From Apostichopus californicus (Eukaryota; Echinodermata; Holothuroidea; Aspidochirotida; Stichopodidae), in the NCBI GenBank assembly GCA_020650975.1, contig JAIPMN010060489.1:1-30836 (forward strand): a DNA stretch of 30,836 nt, given 5' to 3'. Below are positions 20,317 through 30,823 of this stretch, piece by piece. Positions within the stretch are counted from its first letter, which is position 1, and the number at the start of each line of letters is the position of its first letter. A program made the translations under genes and the position numbers. Below the pieces are notes generated by a model. That model was not told the origin of the DNA. It worked only from the letters and a program-made list of their open reading frames with translations, and made no database searches.

Positions 20317-20601
20317 TGTAACTTGGATGATTCTGTGGGTGTAAATTACACCTGGTGCAAAGGAGGAAATTGTGTCCTGGTTGCAGTTAACAAGATTCAG
20401 CCACCTTGGAGAAAAAAGCATGATTCAAAGCCAATGAATGACGATACAGATGTAGGAGTGAAAGATGCTGTTAAGCCACCATACATTATGGCTGATGATG
20501 CTGTCTTTGCGAATGTCAGGCTTACTAGTTGCCCTTCACGTAAAAAATGGGTGAAAGGAAAAGTAGTCTTTGTGATGGACAACCATCTTGCAATCGATGT
20601 G
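20317..20601 (+). CDS. CYLD-like: CYLD-like deubiquitinase, coding exon 3 (end of CAP-Gly 1, start of CAP-Gly 2)
   Basis: The acceptor CTCCAG|TGT and donor GATGTG|GTAAGT bound exactly 95 codons (phase 0 to 0). The first part completes CAP-Gly 1 with NYTWCKGGNCVLVAVNKIQP, the usual final strands (GVFV..xxI). The stretch between GIQL and these strands is shorter than usual and lacks a GKNDG-type motif. A charged linker (HDSKPMNDDTDVGVKD) follows. A second, divergent CAP-Gly then begins with NVRLTSCPSRKKWVKGKVVF and runs into LAIDV at the donor. The spacing of two CAP-Gly domains with a short acidic linker is that of CYLD. Confidence 0.8.
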
Positions 20602-20830
20602 GTAAGTAACTGCACTCAATATAGAAAGTACCTTTACATAGGTCTGCCACAGTTTTGACCTTCCAACCTTACTTGTATCCTTAGATTCATTTAAGGAATA
20701 AATTATGAGTTTAGTGATAACAAAGTTAAGAATTAAAAGATTGCAAGTAAATAAATAACAGAAAACATTTAGGTAATGGAAAAGAGAAAAAGAAGTTTAT
20801 ATTTTGATATAAGGATCACAACCAACTAAG

Positions 20831-20905
20831 GAATGGATAGCTCAGTTGTTAGAGCGCTGGTCTTGATATCAAGAGGTCAATGGTACAAATCCCAGGACAA
20901 TTTCT
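20831..20905 (+). repeat. tRNA-derived sequence (SINE head or tRNA pseudogene)
   Basis: TAGCTCAGTTGTTAGAGC (20,838 on) is a good A box and D arm. GGTACAAATCC (20,882-20,892) is a B box with one change, 44 bases away as in a tRNA. The acceptor stem does not pair and the anticodon stem has mismatches, so it is not a working tRNA. A tRNA-headed SINE is the likeliest source; its tail is not clear. Confidence 0.6.
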
Positions 20906-21059
20906 CTGCTCTTTCCAATTCTCTAAAATTTCCTAGTTAGTTGTCTGTTATTCTACACTTATATGAAAGCTGAATTTCTGGTGAAGTCAATTCCCTGCCT
21001 CTTTAAAATGAAACTAGGCATGATCCTTCGTTACACAGTATGCAAGGTACTGCAGCTTG

Positions 21060-21098
21060 TGATTGCCCCATACCCACCACCCCTCCCCCTTCCCCCCA
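21060..21098 (+). other. C-rich tract
   Basis: A pyrimidine tract (CCCACCACCCCTCCCCCTTC and onward) would be G-rich on the minus strand, with quadruplex potential there. No other feature is attached to it. Confidence 0.3.
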
Positions 21099-21164
21099 CA
21101 TGACATGAAGCAGATTAATCCAACTCCAGCTCACATCTTGTTCCATAGTTTATACAGGTATACA

Positions 21165-21585
21165 GTTGTTGTTTAATAGCTGGTACATATAGGCCTAATT
21201 TGTTGGTACTATAGGGCCCATTTGTGCACCGGGTGAACTCAAATGCAGTTTGGGACATATTCCTTGGGCCCAAATTTGTGGGGCTTAATATGTTTGGGAC
21301 CATTTGGGCCCACATTATCTTTACATTGCTATAACTTCACAACCATACGTCGGAATATGGCCAAACTTGGCACACAGTTGATGGTTAATAGCTAGTACAT
21401 GTGAATCTAATGTTTGGTGACCATCTACAGTAGTCCCTAAAAATTACAGGCCCATTTTTGTGCCGGGTGGCCCAAACTATATTTCTATCTCAAATGCATT
21501 TTGGGACACATCCTTTGGGCTCGAAAATTTGTAGGGACTGATATGTAGGGACCATTTTGGCCCACATTTTGTTTACTGTAACCAT
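21165..21585 (+). repeat. Two diverged tandem copies of a ~220-bp repeat
   Basis: The units run about 21,165-21,390 and 21,391-21,585. Shared phrases are AGCTGGTACAT / AGCTAGTACAT, GGCCCATTTNTGCACCGGGTG, CTCAAATGCA.TTTGGGACA, CCTTTGGGC and GGACCATTTTGGCCCACAT. The joining phrase ATAACTTCACAACCATACG..CCAAACTTGG resembles a phrase in the satellite block at 24,720-25,070, so the two may belong to one superfamily. Confidence 0.7.
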
Positions 21586-22283
21586 AAAGATGAACAATAA
21601 TGATGTTCAGCATTGGCAGCAAAAATATGATTTTATTCACTTGTATTCTAGTTGGTGTCCTTGTTACATATATCTGAAAAAAAAATCCGATGTTGGGAAA
21701 GGCGGAAAAAGACTTGAGGTGGTCCTTGAAGAGTTGCAGCTTTTAGAACTTGAAACTTACAATTTGCAGATGCAGATGCAATATGGAATTCAAACATTTT
21801 GGACTGCTAAAGAGAGTTGTTTTATGTATCATTGCAGCTGTGTACAAAATACAGTATTTACTTCGCTCCTCGCTTACCTGTCTCCCCACAACATTAGCAC
21901 CTCATTCTACCGTGTGACAGAGAAAAAAAACATTAAGCGCACTTTAGTAAAGCCCCATTGAAAAATAAGAACATTCATAAATATTGAGGTTGTTGAACAA
22001 AGAGGAGTATTACTATGAGAAACAGAGCAGCTCTTTGTTATGTAACATACTGACCTTCCATGAAGAACATGAAGTGTCTGCAGTAGAGTAGAATAACTGT
22101 ATCACCCAGCAGAATAAAAGGTACAGTAGGTTCTGTTGTAAGCACAATATCGAATCATGTCTAGTAGATAGAATAAATGGACCATTACTTTCATTGGTGG
22201 TTAGCAACAGACAACTGGACTCACCATGAAGTTCACTCAATCTTGACTCCTTACATCAGTGACCATAGAACGATTATTTTCTT

Positions 22284-22570
22284 TGGGGTACCATTGACAA
22301 CACCAGGCAAAGTTTAAACGAGGAGAATGTTCACCACATCAATCTGTTAGAGCTATGGGTTTTCAGGAATGAGGGTTATACCTAAAGACAGTTCATTGTG
22401 TGGGGGGAGGGGGGCGGGTCAGTGGTTGACAACACAGTTGCGGTGTTGTTAATCAACAGGCAAGGGGGCTGTATTTGAGGATCCTCAGCTTATAATGCAC
22501 ATGTGATGTACAGACTTGCATGATGTTTGCCATTGTCTGAATGGAGGATATAATGATGACAGAAGCATCG
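22284..22570 (+). pseudogene. Retroelement RNase H relic
   Basis: The frame at 22,284 reads WGTIDNTRQSLNEENVHHIN and then LLELW, matching the WG...E..HIN.LELxA block of retroelement RNase H (first part and catalytic Glu). Further on, VDNTVAVLLINRQGG (Asp at 22,428-22,430) matches the SDNT..V.YINxQGG box. A degenerate AH..LSEWRI end follows, near 22,500-22,550. Stops and a G-rich insertion break the frame. It differs from the RNase H at 3,100-3,655, so it comes from another DIRS- or gypsy-type element. Confidence 0.5.
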
Positions 22571-23504
22571 AAAGATGGTACGTATGACTCCTGTAACATA
22601 TACACATATTTTTGAAAGACAAAGTGCGGCATCTGAGGTGACTTTTGTTTAATATGATGCTAGGCTGAATGAGTAGGTACCATCCTTTGAACTACCATGT
22701 CACAAAGTGCAGAAGTATGGAGACTGGAAAGAGAGCAGTGAAGTAAATATCCCCAACACTCACCTGCTTTAGACATTTTTACGTGACACCTCCGTTCCCA
22801 ATATCACTGCATGTGATTGGGACACAAGGGACTATAGACAGTGTTTTGGTTGTGCTACAATTGGTAATGCTAGTTGACAACTCATCTTACAATGAATCTT
22901 AGTTTGTTTGACCTCACAGCAGGAACTTAACTACACATCAAAGCAAATCATGTTCTTATCTCTTTATTCCAATAAGAACATTCATGGATATGTCAGACCA
23001 TTTGTCCTCCACAACTTTTAAATGCATTTAAAGCATATAATTGAGATTACAAGAATCTCCAAACACAATATGTTGCTGAGAAAATGAACTTTATGACATG
23101 AAGGTTTAACCACATTACTTGGTGTTTCAACATTAATAGGGTCATTTTTCTAGACAAGTGAGTAGTAAATAGCACAATGGATGGATAAAAATGTTTTCTA
23201 AATTGGGCTACAGAATTTCAAAATTAATTTTGTGCGTAAGGTTATTTTTAGTTGCAAGATGGATAATTACAAACAACATACTTAAAGTTTTCAAAAGGAA
23301 ACACAGTGTTATTCATCAAACCATATCAAAATAATTAAAAAGAACATTAGCATTTGCATTGGGAAGACTATTAACCAATACCAACTGAAAACTTTGTAAG
23401 CTCTCAAGCTCAAAATGGAAAGCTGCAATTTATAGGAATTAACTTATTGATTACACAAGAAGCTTTTTGGTTCCTTGCTAAAAGCAAAGGAACCTATGTA
23501 TTCA

Positions 23505-23570
23505 GGATGGCGTGTGTGTGTATGCGTGTGTATGTGCGTGTGTGTGTGCGTGTGTGTGGGTGTGTGTGTG
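23505..23570 (+). repeat. GT-rich microsatellite
   Basis: Sixty-six bases of mostly GTGTGT with TATGC and GCG interruptions. It abuts the left edge of the satellite block, as a shorter GT run does at 14,638, suggesting GT runs are part of that repeat family's boundary. Confidence 0.8.
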
Positions 23571-25160
23571 ACGCTTTAGCTTGTATGCACGATAACTCAA
23601 CAAAGGAATTACCGATCACTACCATACTTGGTGGGTGGGTGGCCCATAGTGACTAGATGAACCCTATTGATTTTGGTGCCGGCAAAGGTCACCAAAGGTC
23701 AGTTAGATGCCAAAAACCAATATATTAAAAACAGCAATAACTCCCATTGACAGGGTCCGACGTGGTTGATATTTTGGGAGTAGTTGTGAATGAGGTAAGG
23801 GATCGTTTCCAACATAACGGTAATGTGATCGAAGGTCAACAAAGGTTAATTAATTATAAAAAACTAGTATTTTTGTGATAACTTGAGAACGAAATGTCCG
23901 TTAGGGTTGAGAGTTGCTTCAATGTAATCCAATTGTCGACCCGCATCTGGGTGACCCTTGACCTCAATTTGACCTCTGGTGACCTTTACGTGTTTTGGGG
24001 ATTTTTACAGTTTTGATGCTATTTTCAGATGTCAAAGGTACCTTCTGATCATGAATGTCAATAGGTTGACCCCGTGTGACCTTTTTGTGCGAAGTTATAG
24101 GGGTTCAAAGTTTTTCGGTCGGAGTTAGGATGGCTGTACAGACTTTTCGTTTTGTTTTTTGGAATCAGGAGATAAAACTACATCTGAAACCAAGGTCAAA
24201 AGGTCAAAGGTCACAGTCAATGGGTTGACACCCGTGTGACCTTAGTGTGCGAAGTTATACAAGGTCAAAGTTAATTTTCAGACATTTAATGCAATAACTC
24301 CCAGTTCCAAGGTGTGACACAGTTCATATTTTTGGACAAGTTGCAAATAGTATAGGGGAATATTTTCAAACTTAACGGTCATGTGATCTGAGGTCACCAA
24401 AGGTCAATTAATGATAAAAAACTAGTATTTTTGTGATAACTTGAGAACGAACTGTCCGTTAAGGTTGGGAGTTGCTTCAATGTAATCCAGTTGTCGACTC
24501 GCATCTGGGTGACCCTTGACCTCAATTTGACCTCTTGTGACCTTTTCGTGTTTTGGGGATTTTTACAGTTTCGATGCTATTTTCAGATGTCAAAGGTACC
24601 TTCTGATCATAAATGTCAATAGGTTGACCCCCGTGTGACCTTTATGTGCGAAGTTATACGAGGTCAAAGTTAAAAAATATTAATGAGGTCACGGGTCAAA
24701 CGTGAAAAACTCCAAATTGCAATAACTTGGCTACTATTTATTGGAATTTCGTCAAACTTGGTATGATGATATTGGTAGATAGTCTTCACACACTGATGTG
24801 TATTGCAATTGATATCATGCATATTTATGAGGGGGGTGGGCTTAGCAATATTTTGTTATGAAAAGTTTGTATGCACGATAACTCAACAAGGGAATGACCA
24901 ATCATTACCATACTTGGTGGGTGGGTGGCCCATAGTGAGTAGATGAACCCTGTTGATTTTGGTGCTCATATCATGAATATTAATGAGGTCATGGGGTCAA
25001 ACATGAAATACTCCAAATTGCAATTACTTGGCTACTATTACTAGTCGGAATTTCGTCAAACTTGGTATGATGATAATGGTAGATAGTCTTCACACACTGA
25101 TGTGTGTTGCAATTGATATCAGGGCTTAGCATTACTTTGGCAACAAAAGTTTGTGTGCAT
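23571..25160 (+). repeat. Satellite block with three interleaved repeat units, rich in AGGTCA
   Basis: Three units each occur twice. Unit A (ATGCACGATAACTCAACAA ... CCATACTTGGTGGGTGGGTG ... TTGATTTTGGTGC) is at 23,581-23,680 and 24,867-24,966. Unit B (GCAATAACTCCCA ... AACTAGTATTTTTGTGATAA ... TTGACCTCAATTTGACCTC ... GTGTGACCTTT) is at 23,734-24,115 and 24,291-24,670. Unit C (ATTAATGAGGTCA ... AATTTCGTCAAACTTGGTAT ... CACACACTGATGTGT) is at 24,677-24,818 and 24,973-25,121. Copies are over 90% alike by eye. AGGTCA or its complement recurs throughout, including AGGTCA at 24,193, 24,201 and 24,208 spaced by 2 and 1 bases. Confidence 0.85.
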
Positions 25161-26284
25161 AAATTGCTGTTGTTGTATTAGGGCTTTGTTAAAAAATTTC
25201 CCTATGAATGGAACTAATGAACAGCAGCAAGGAACCATGAAATGTTTTCATTCTGGTTGGTTATGCTGTGGTGAAAAGTCATTTGAGGTAGTTAGTGGTA
25301 AAAATGGAAAGTAACATAATTTACCCTACAGAATTAGTGCAACTTGTAGATGATTGTTGTCACATAATGTGTACTTTTACCTTCATTAGGTAAAACAAGT
25401 TCTGACAGATGTAATACCTTCCTCCACAAAGTTGCACGGGTCACAATGGTTTTCTTGTCAACCTATGTTGGGGAGGAGTTGGGAATGCTGTATTTTTTGG
25501 CAATTTCATATTTTACATCAGCAAGAAAGCTGTTACACTTCACATTTGGGGTTACTTGAAATATTGGTCACCATTTCTGAAACCTACTGCAAATCCCAGT
25601 TCTATATTTCAGGAGAAACATTCATCACTCATGAAAGCTGGAAGCCTGGGAGGATTCAGTCTAAAGTGCCAAATGAAATCAAAGGAAACATGACAGATTC
25701 AACACTTTCCTCTAAAATGACCCTCACATCATTGTCTAATTTTGAGCACCCCTTTTTTGATGAATGGCTTTTCTGTGTCACTAACTGTCACAGAATTTGA
25801 ATTTTGCTCTTTTAAGAGGCAGAAAAGGTTTTCCACTTCCACCAATGACTGTTATCTGTCATCATCTTGCAGTAGGATTAAACCTAATTTGCAATGGTCA
25901 AGATATCTGGAATTCTTTTCTGATGTTCTGCCACTTGACTTTAGGACACATTTTCTTTAGCTGCTCCGTCAATCATATATAACTTGTAAGTCAAGGAATC
26001 GCTAAGGTAATCTGGTAATCTTGTTTCTGGCCCACCCCTTCGTTTTGAGCTTTCAGCAAGGTAGCTTTATGAGGAGAAAGTGGGCTGTGCCAGTATGTAG
26101 GGCATAGAGGGCACAGTGCTAAAATGTTTCCTGTCATGTAGCTTAGGTAGATGGGGAAGTGATAAATGTAGAATGGAGACAGTAAGTAGAATCCCCATAA
26201 AAAGTTAAGAACTAAACACAGCCATCATCTACTTTTAATCCTATTGTTCTTTATTTCTTAAGTTTTTGCTAATTATTTATACCC
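25161..26284. other. Intron stretch without recognisable features
   Basis: A frame at 25,432-25,800 is open for 122 codons but has no motif, no good splice sites and no repeat signature that I recognise. The rest is AT-rich intron. Confidence 0.45.
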
Positions 26285-26382
26285 GTTTTACTTTTAAGGG
26301 CCTCGGGGGAGATTAGCACTCATGCTAACCGAGTTTTACCCTTCTGTCAAAAGTTAATAATAATAATAATCATCATCATTTG
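26285..26382 (+). repeat. Possible LINE 3' tail with (TAA)n(TCA)n
   Basis: GATTAGCACTCATGCTAAC forms a small stem-loop, followed by GAGTTTTACCCTTCTGTCAA and then a TAATAATAATAAT/CATCATCAT microsatellite. A 3' hairpin followed by a short simple-sequence tail is typical of CR1/L2-like retrotransposons and of SINEs that borrow their tails. No RT is present upstream. Confidence 0.4.
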
Positions 26383-27147
26383 CCAATTACTACAGATTCT
26401 TTAATTGAACAGCTAGATAAACCTTGTTTCTTTTATGATGAGATATTGTAGATTTAATGTTTCTGTACAAGAAGATCAAATAAAGATAGATCTATATCTT
26501 CCAATTGAGAGAAACAAAGGCCTCAGTGATGGTTGGGTTTACTGATCATTTTAGAGCAGAATCGCATTCAAAATTACTGTCCAGTGACTCTGCAGCTAAA
26601 TAATGGAGATAATCCTGTCTGTTGGAGGGTATCCTTTTTATTGTTGTATAAACACTAACACATGGATGAAAAGCACTTTTGAATGCAATTTGTTGTTTGC
26701 TACTATCATATTTTAATTTGTAAAGCAAAATGTGTTCATCAAGAAAATATACTGAGAAATGGCTTTGCAGGAGCAAAAAGGGAGGGTGTTTAGTGAAATG
26801 CTCAACATTAGTTTTTCAAACTATTTAAGCAAACCCGCTGATCACACACTTTGGATTTTTCTGATCTTCTGTGCTGGTCTAAAAATCACATTTTTACATT
26901 TATTACCCTGAACTGTACGACAACCAGATCGTATTCACATATGCTTGTAAGTCACTCCTTTCATTTCAAAATATGGAACATTGCCATGGGTCAAAGTTTG
27001 ACACAATTCTTCTGGTGACAAGTTCTTCACAGTACACTGCACTGAATGTATGAGCTATTCTAATTATGGCTACACTTTGACAAAGTTAGGCAAAGACTTC
27101 ATTTTATTAAAAATTAATATACTGTCAGTAGCAGCACAAATTCCAAG

Positions 27148-27172
27148 GTGGGGGGGGGGGGAGGGGGAGGGA
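27148..27172 (+). other. G-rich run
   Basis: G tracts of 11, 5 and others separated by single A residues lie about 700 bases before exon 4. Quadruplex potential on the non-template strand; function unknown. Confidence 0.4.
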
Positions 27173-27879
27173 CAGCAAGTGAGGAAAATTTAGGGGGCTA
27201 GGGGAGTTAAGTATTATTTTTTGCCTGATAAATACGCAAATAAAAGAAATTTATACATATGGGAGAGTTTTTCAGTTTTGTTTTAGCACAGTCCATTGGG
27301 GAGGGTGAAAGCATCATGATTGTGAACAAATATCTCCCATGCCCATTACTCTTGGTCATGCCACTGGTTACTGTGTTGCAACAAAGTAATCATTCTTCTG
27401 CTAGGCGATAATAATTGTAGTTAAGATAGTGACAGCAGTACTTTACCGGCAGTATCAAGTCTCTGTAAGCCCCCATGATTCCATTGAACTGACAACTTAG
27501 ACAAAATTTTCAACATTTAATCATACTGTAAAACTATGACTATATGCAAAAGTGGTCAAGGTTCCTAACATAAGTATAATCTTCAAATTTTCACGATTCC
27601 ATGTCCCCAATAACATGAAAAATCGACCAGTTTGATTGGCAGTACTTGAATTTTGTTCCATTTGCAGAGTTCATGGGAATGAAAATTTCAGACAATAACA
27701 ATGCCTTTGTCTAACCACAATGCTAAGTGGACACATGGATTTGTCAGGTTTTCATACCTTTTAATTCATATAACTGCACATTTAATAAACTGTATATTGA
27801 ACTACATGTTTTTAGCACCATAACTCCCTCCCTCTCTCATCTAATATCACTGTTAACATTCATTGATCTTTTGTTGTAG

Positions 27880-28099
27880 GATAGTGCAGAAGGACGAGTA
27901 CTCTCACCATGGCGTGGTGTTTCGAATGGCAAGAGAGTGTTCCCAAACTACACCAAGCAGACAGCATGGGTTGATAGAAATAATGAAGAAATCTTGCTTG
28001 ATAAACCTCTCCCATCTTCATCTTCTGGGCCATCAAACAAGAAGCAGATTGGAGGTACTTCTTCTGAGACCTATCTCACCAACCAACCTTTGAGCACAG
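27880..28099 (+). CDS. CYLD-like: CYLD-like deubiquitinase, coding exon 4 (rest of CAP-Gly 2 and linker)
   Basis: The acceptor is TTTTGTTGTAG|GAT and the likely donor is ACAG|GTTAGA. The exon is 220 bp, phase 0 to 1, open throughout. Spliced to exon 3 it gives LAIDV-DSAEGRVLSPWRG, then NGKRVFPNYTKQTAWVDRN. This completes a divergent CAP-Gly fold (IDVDS..G; GKRVF; final strand TAWVD) aligned with the second CAP-Gly of CYLD. A Ser/Pro-rich linker (LPSSSSGPSNKKQIGG) follows. The donor has the GT but a weak downstream context (GTTAGA). The choice is supported because exon 5 then continues open in the required phase. A frame from 27,863 in another phase also crosses this exon and is not the coding one. 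Confidence 0.75.
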
Positions 28100-30380
28100 G
28101 TTAGAAAGATACCACACTCCAGTAACCATATATTAAACATGCAATAGTTAATTAAAGAAATACTAACCTCTAAAAAAATCATACACATTCTGTCAGGCAA
28201 ACAATTGTATATTTTGCCTTCTCACTATTGTAGCTGCACTGCAGTGACATAAATAATTCAAGGTAATTATAAATTGCTTAAATTATGCAGAATTATGGGA
28301 CATTGCTCTAAGATTAAGAACATGTCCAAAAATTTTGGAATCATGAAACTTGTATGAATTCTTTTACAAATAAATATGTCATACAGCACATCATTGCAAT
28401 GTTCACCTTATTGAAAAAAATCAACAGCTGTTTTATGTTAAACTGCTGCTATCCATTGATGTCTCTGTCTGACTAACTTGTAAAAGGTGTCAGCACTGCT
28501 CTGGTGTTGCTCCCATGACAAAGTAATCGTACTTAGCCTATAGCGGGCCATCAGTCTCAAATCGTGGGGAATCGACATATACCAACTTAAATCGACATAT
28601 ACCAATTTCTTTCGACTTATACCAGTTTCTAGCAGATTTAAATTGACTTCTACCGATTTAAATCGACATATACCAGTTTCATTCTACATATTATCGATTT
28701 AAATCCACATAAACCAGTTTAATTCGACATATCATCGATTTAAATCAACATATACCAGTTTAATTCAACAAATCATCAATTTAAATCGACATATATACCA
28801 ATTTAAATCGATGATATGTAAAATAAATCGGTATATGTCAATTTAAATCGACATCTACCAGTTTAAATCAATGATATGTCGAATTCAATTGGTAGAAGTC
28901 AATTTCTGTGGACTTATACCAGTTTCTAGCAACTCAAATTGGCATATATACCTATTTAAATCGACATATCATCGATTTAGCTCATTAACATATACCAAGT
29001 CCCGATTTCGGTGATGATTGACATGTGAAGATACATCATGTGCAGTCACCTGACAAGCTTGCTAGCTTGGTAATTTTGGAACTATTTAATTATTCGCCCG
29101 CTTTGTCAGGTGACTACACGTGATGTATCTCCACATGTCAATCATCACCGAAATCGGGATTTGGAATATGTTAATGAGCTAAATCAATTTAAATAGGTAT
29201 ATGTCAATTTGAGTTGCTAGAAACTGGTATAAGTCTAAGGAAATTGACTTCTACCTATTTAATTCGACATATCATCGATTTAAACTGGTTGATGTCGATT
29301 TAAATTGACATATACCGATTTATTTTACTTACCATCGATTTAAATTGGTATACTGTATGTCGATTTAAATCAATGATATGTCGAATTTAACTGGTATATG
29401 TGGATTTAAATCGATGATATGTAGAATTAAACTGGTATATGTCGATTTAAATCGGTAGAAGTCAATTTAAGCTGCTCGAAACTGGTATAAGTCGAAGGAA
29501 ATTGGTATGTGTCGATTTAAATCGGTATAAGTCGATTCCCCACGATTTGAGACTGATGGCCCGCCATACTTAGCCAACATGACAAATGCTCTTCAAGACC
29601 AAGTTGGCTCATACTTAGAATGGCAATAGCACAGAATATTTAAGAAAGGGACACTGGATATTTCTCTGGCAAACCTACTGCACAAGTTGTTTGCAATAGT
29701 TACTGATGGTATGTCATTGAAAGTTCATCACAAATTAATCAATTCAATCAAGCATTTGATGCACACTTGCCGAGTGTCTGTCTGAGAATTTGGCTTCACT
29801 CACTGATACATTTGTATACCAACAGGTCAAAAGTTGAATGAAGTGAAAGTTGACTTTTAGCTATAAATACAAGGACAAGTGTTGAATAGGAATGCATCCG
29901 TTATAAGCATTATACAAATGCAAAATTTAAAATGGTGACTGAAGGCAGAGCTCAAGATAAAAAACATGTATGCTGTTTTCTACAGTAGGGAGTTCATGAA
30001 TGGTGTGGATTTTAAACATTCTTTTACACAACCCATCAACAATTGTTCATGAATGTGGTATTTGGAATGAGAGAAGAAACTCTGAGGATTGCCCTCCTTT
30101 TCTTACCTCACATTTTGAATTCCACAATGAGTAGTCACTGTGAAGCCACCTAAATTTCATTGCCCACTTCATGAGTTTGACAAATTTGAGGTTATGAAAC
30201 ATTCATAGTTTGTGTTGTTTCTGTGTAATAGTTTTATTGTAATTTTGGAAAGGGAGATTTTCATATATTTTGCACATATTTCATTTACAACAAAACCATA
30301 TTTTCATCAAGCCAATTCGAGTAGTTTTATGTGCTTTGTATGAATCCACAATAATATTGTTTTATCTACTATTGTTATAG
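28100..30380. other. Intron 4, hosts the fold-back element
   Basis: The intron runs from a weak GTTAGA donor to the acceptor TACTATTGTTATAG. Its middle is occupied by the palindromic element at 28,530-29,575. The flanks (28,100-28,529 and 29,576-30,380) show nothing recognisable. Confidence 0.6.
28530..29575. mobile_element. 1.03-kb palindromic fold-back element with 9-bp target duplication
   Basis: TACTTAGCC flanks the element at 28,530-28,538 and 29,567-29,575. The ends, TATAGCGGGCCATCAGTCTC and its near-complement finishing at 29,566, begin arms of about 490 bases that are close to perfect reverse complements around a short loop near 29,070. Within each arm are many variants of TCGACATATACCGATTTAAA and TCGACATATCATCGATTTAAA, themselves partly self-complementary. 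No protein is encoded. A 9-bp duplication with very long inverted repeats is typical of Mutator-like fold-back elements; an 8-bp reading would fit hAT. Confidence 0.85.
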
Positions 30381-30671
30381 GAAATAGTTATCGGAAGTCC
30401 TATCCAGGTAGTGCTCAAAAGGCAGTATCAGAGACAAAACATCAGTTAGCAGATGATGGTCAGTGTGAAAAGGCTGAAGGATTTAAGGTATGGCATAAGA
30501 AAGGCAGAAAATCAAATCAGCATAAACCAGAATCAGTAGAGATGCCTTCCATGCCATCAGGGTCTGATCACAGAATACCCTCAGGAACTAACATCAGGGA
30601 GGAAGAGAGGTGTACTAGTGATACAAAAAAAACGTGGCCCACCAGAATTACCAACGTAAAGTTAAGAACAG
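30381..30671 (+). CDS. CYLD-like: CYLD-like deubiquitinase, coding exon 5 (polar linker)
   Basis: The acceptor ATTGTTATAG|GAAAT and donor AACAG|GTAAGT bound 291 bp, entering and leaving in phase 1 and open throughout. There is no ATG near its start, so it is visible only as an internal exon. The product is hydrophilic and rich in Lys, Ser and Glu (YRKSYPGSAQKAVSE, VWHKKGRKSNQHKPESVEMP, ...KKTWPTRITNVKLRTG) with no fold signature. In CYLD the region between the second and third CAP-Gly domains is a disordered linker carrying phosphorylation and TRAF-binding sites. The position fits, but I see no certain TRAF-binding motif here. Confidence 0.7.
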
Positions 30672-30823
30672 GTAAGTATTAGTAATGCCTAATATGACTG
30701 TTTGCATTGAGGCTTATATTCATATATTTTATGATTGTCATGCAACAGTATTGATAAGGTAGCATATTTGTTTATATATGCCCTATTAAACAACTAATAT
30801 TTTAAAATAATGTGATCTTTCAG

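Larger units (their letters stand above)
20602..27879. other. Intron 3 (7.3 kb), repeat-rich
   Basis: This large intron holds, in order, a tRNA-like SINE head, a tandem GGGCCCA-type repeat, an RNase H relic, a GT-rich microsatellite, the AGGTCA satellite block, a possible LINE 3' tail and a G-rich run; these are listed separately. Open frames of 70-135 codons within it show no family signature and I do not call them. Confidence 0.65.

Noticed and set aside
21557..21961. 134-codon open frame on the + strand
   Set aside because: It begins inside a tandem repeat unit and shows no domain; treated as intron sequence.
25432..25800. 122-codon open frame on the + strand in intron 3
   Set aside because: No recognisable domain, no supporting splice sites, and amino-acid composition like translated noncoding DNA.
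28539..29566. CRISPR-like array, because of the regularly repeated 20-base units
   Set aside because: The units are inverted relative to each other within a palindrome, spacers are not unique, and the genome is eukaryotic.
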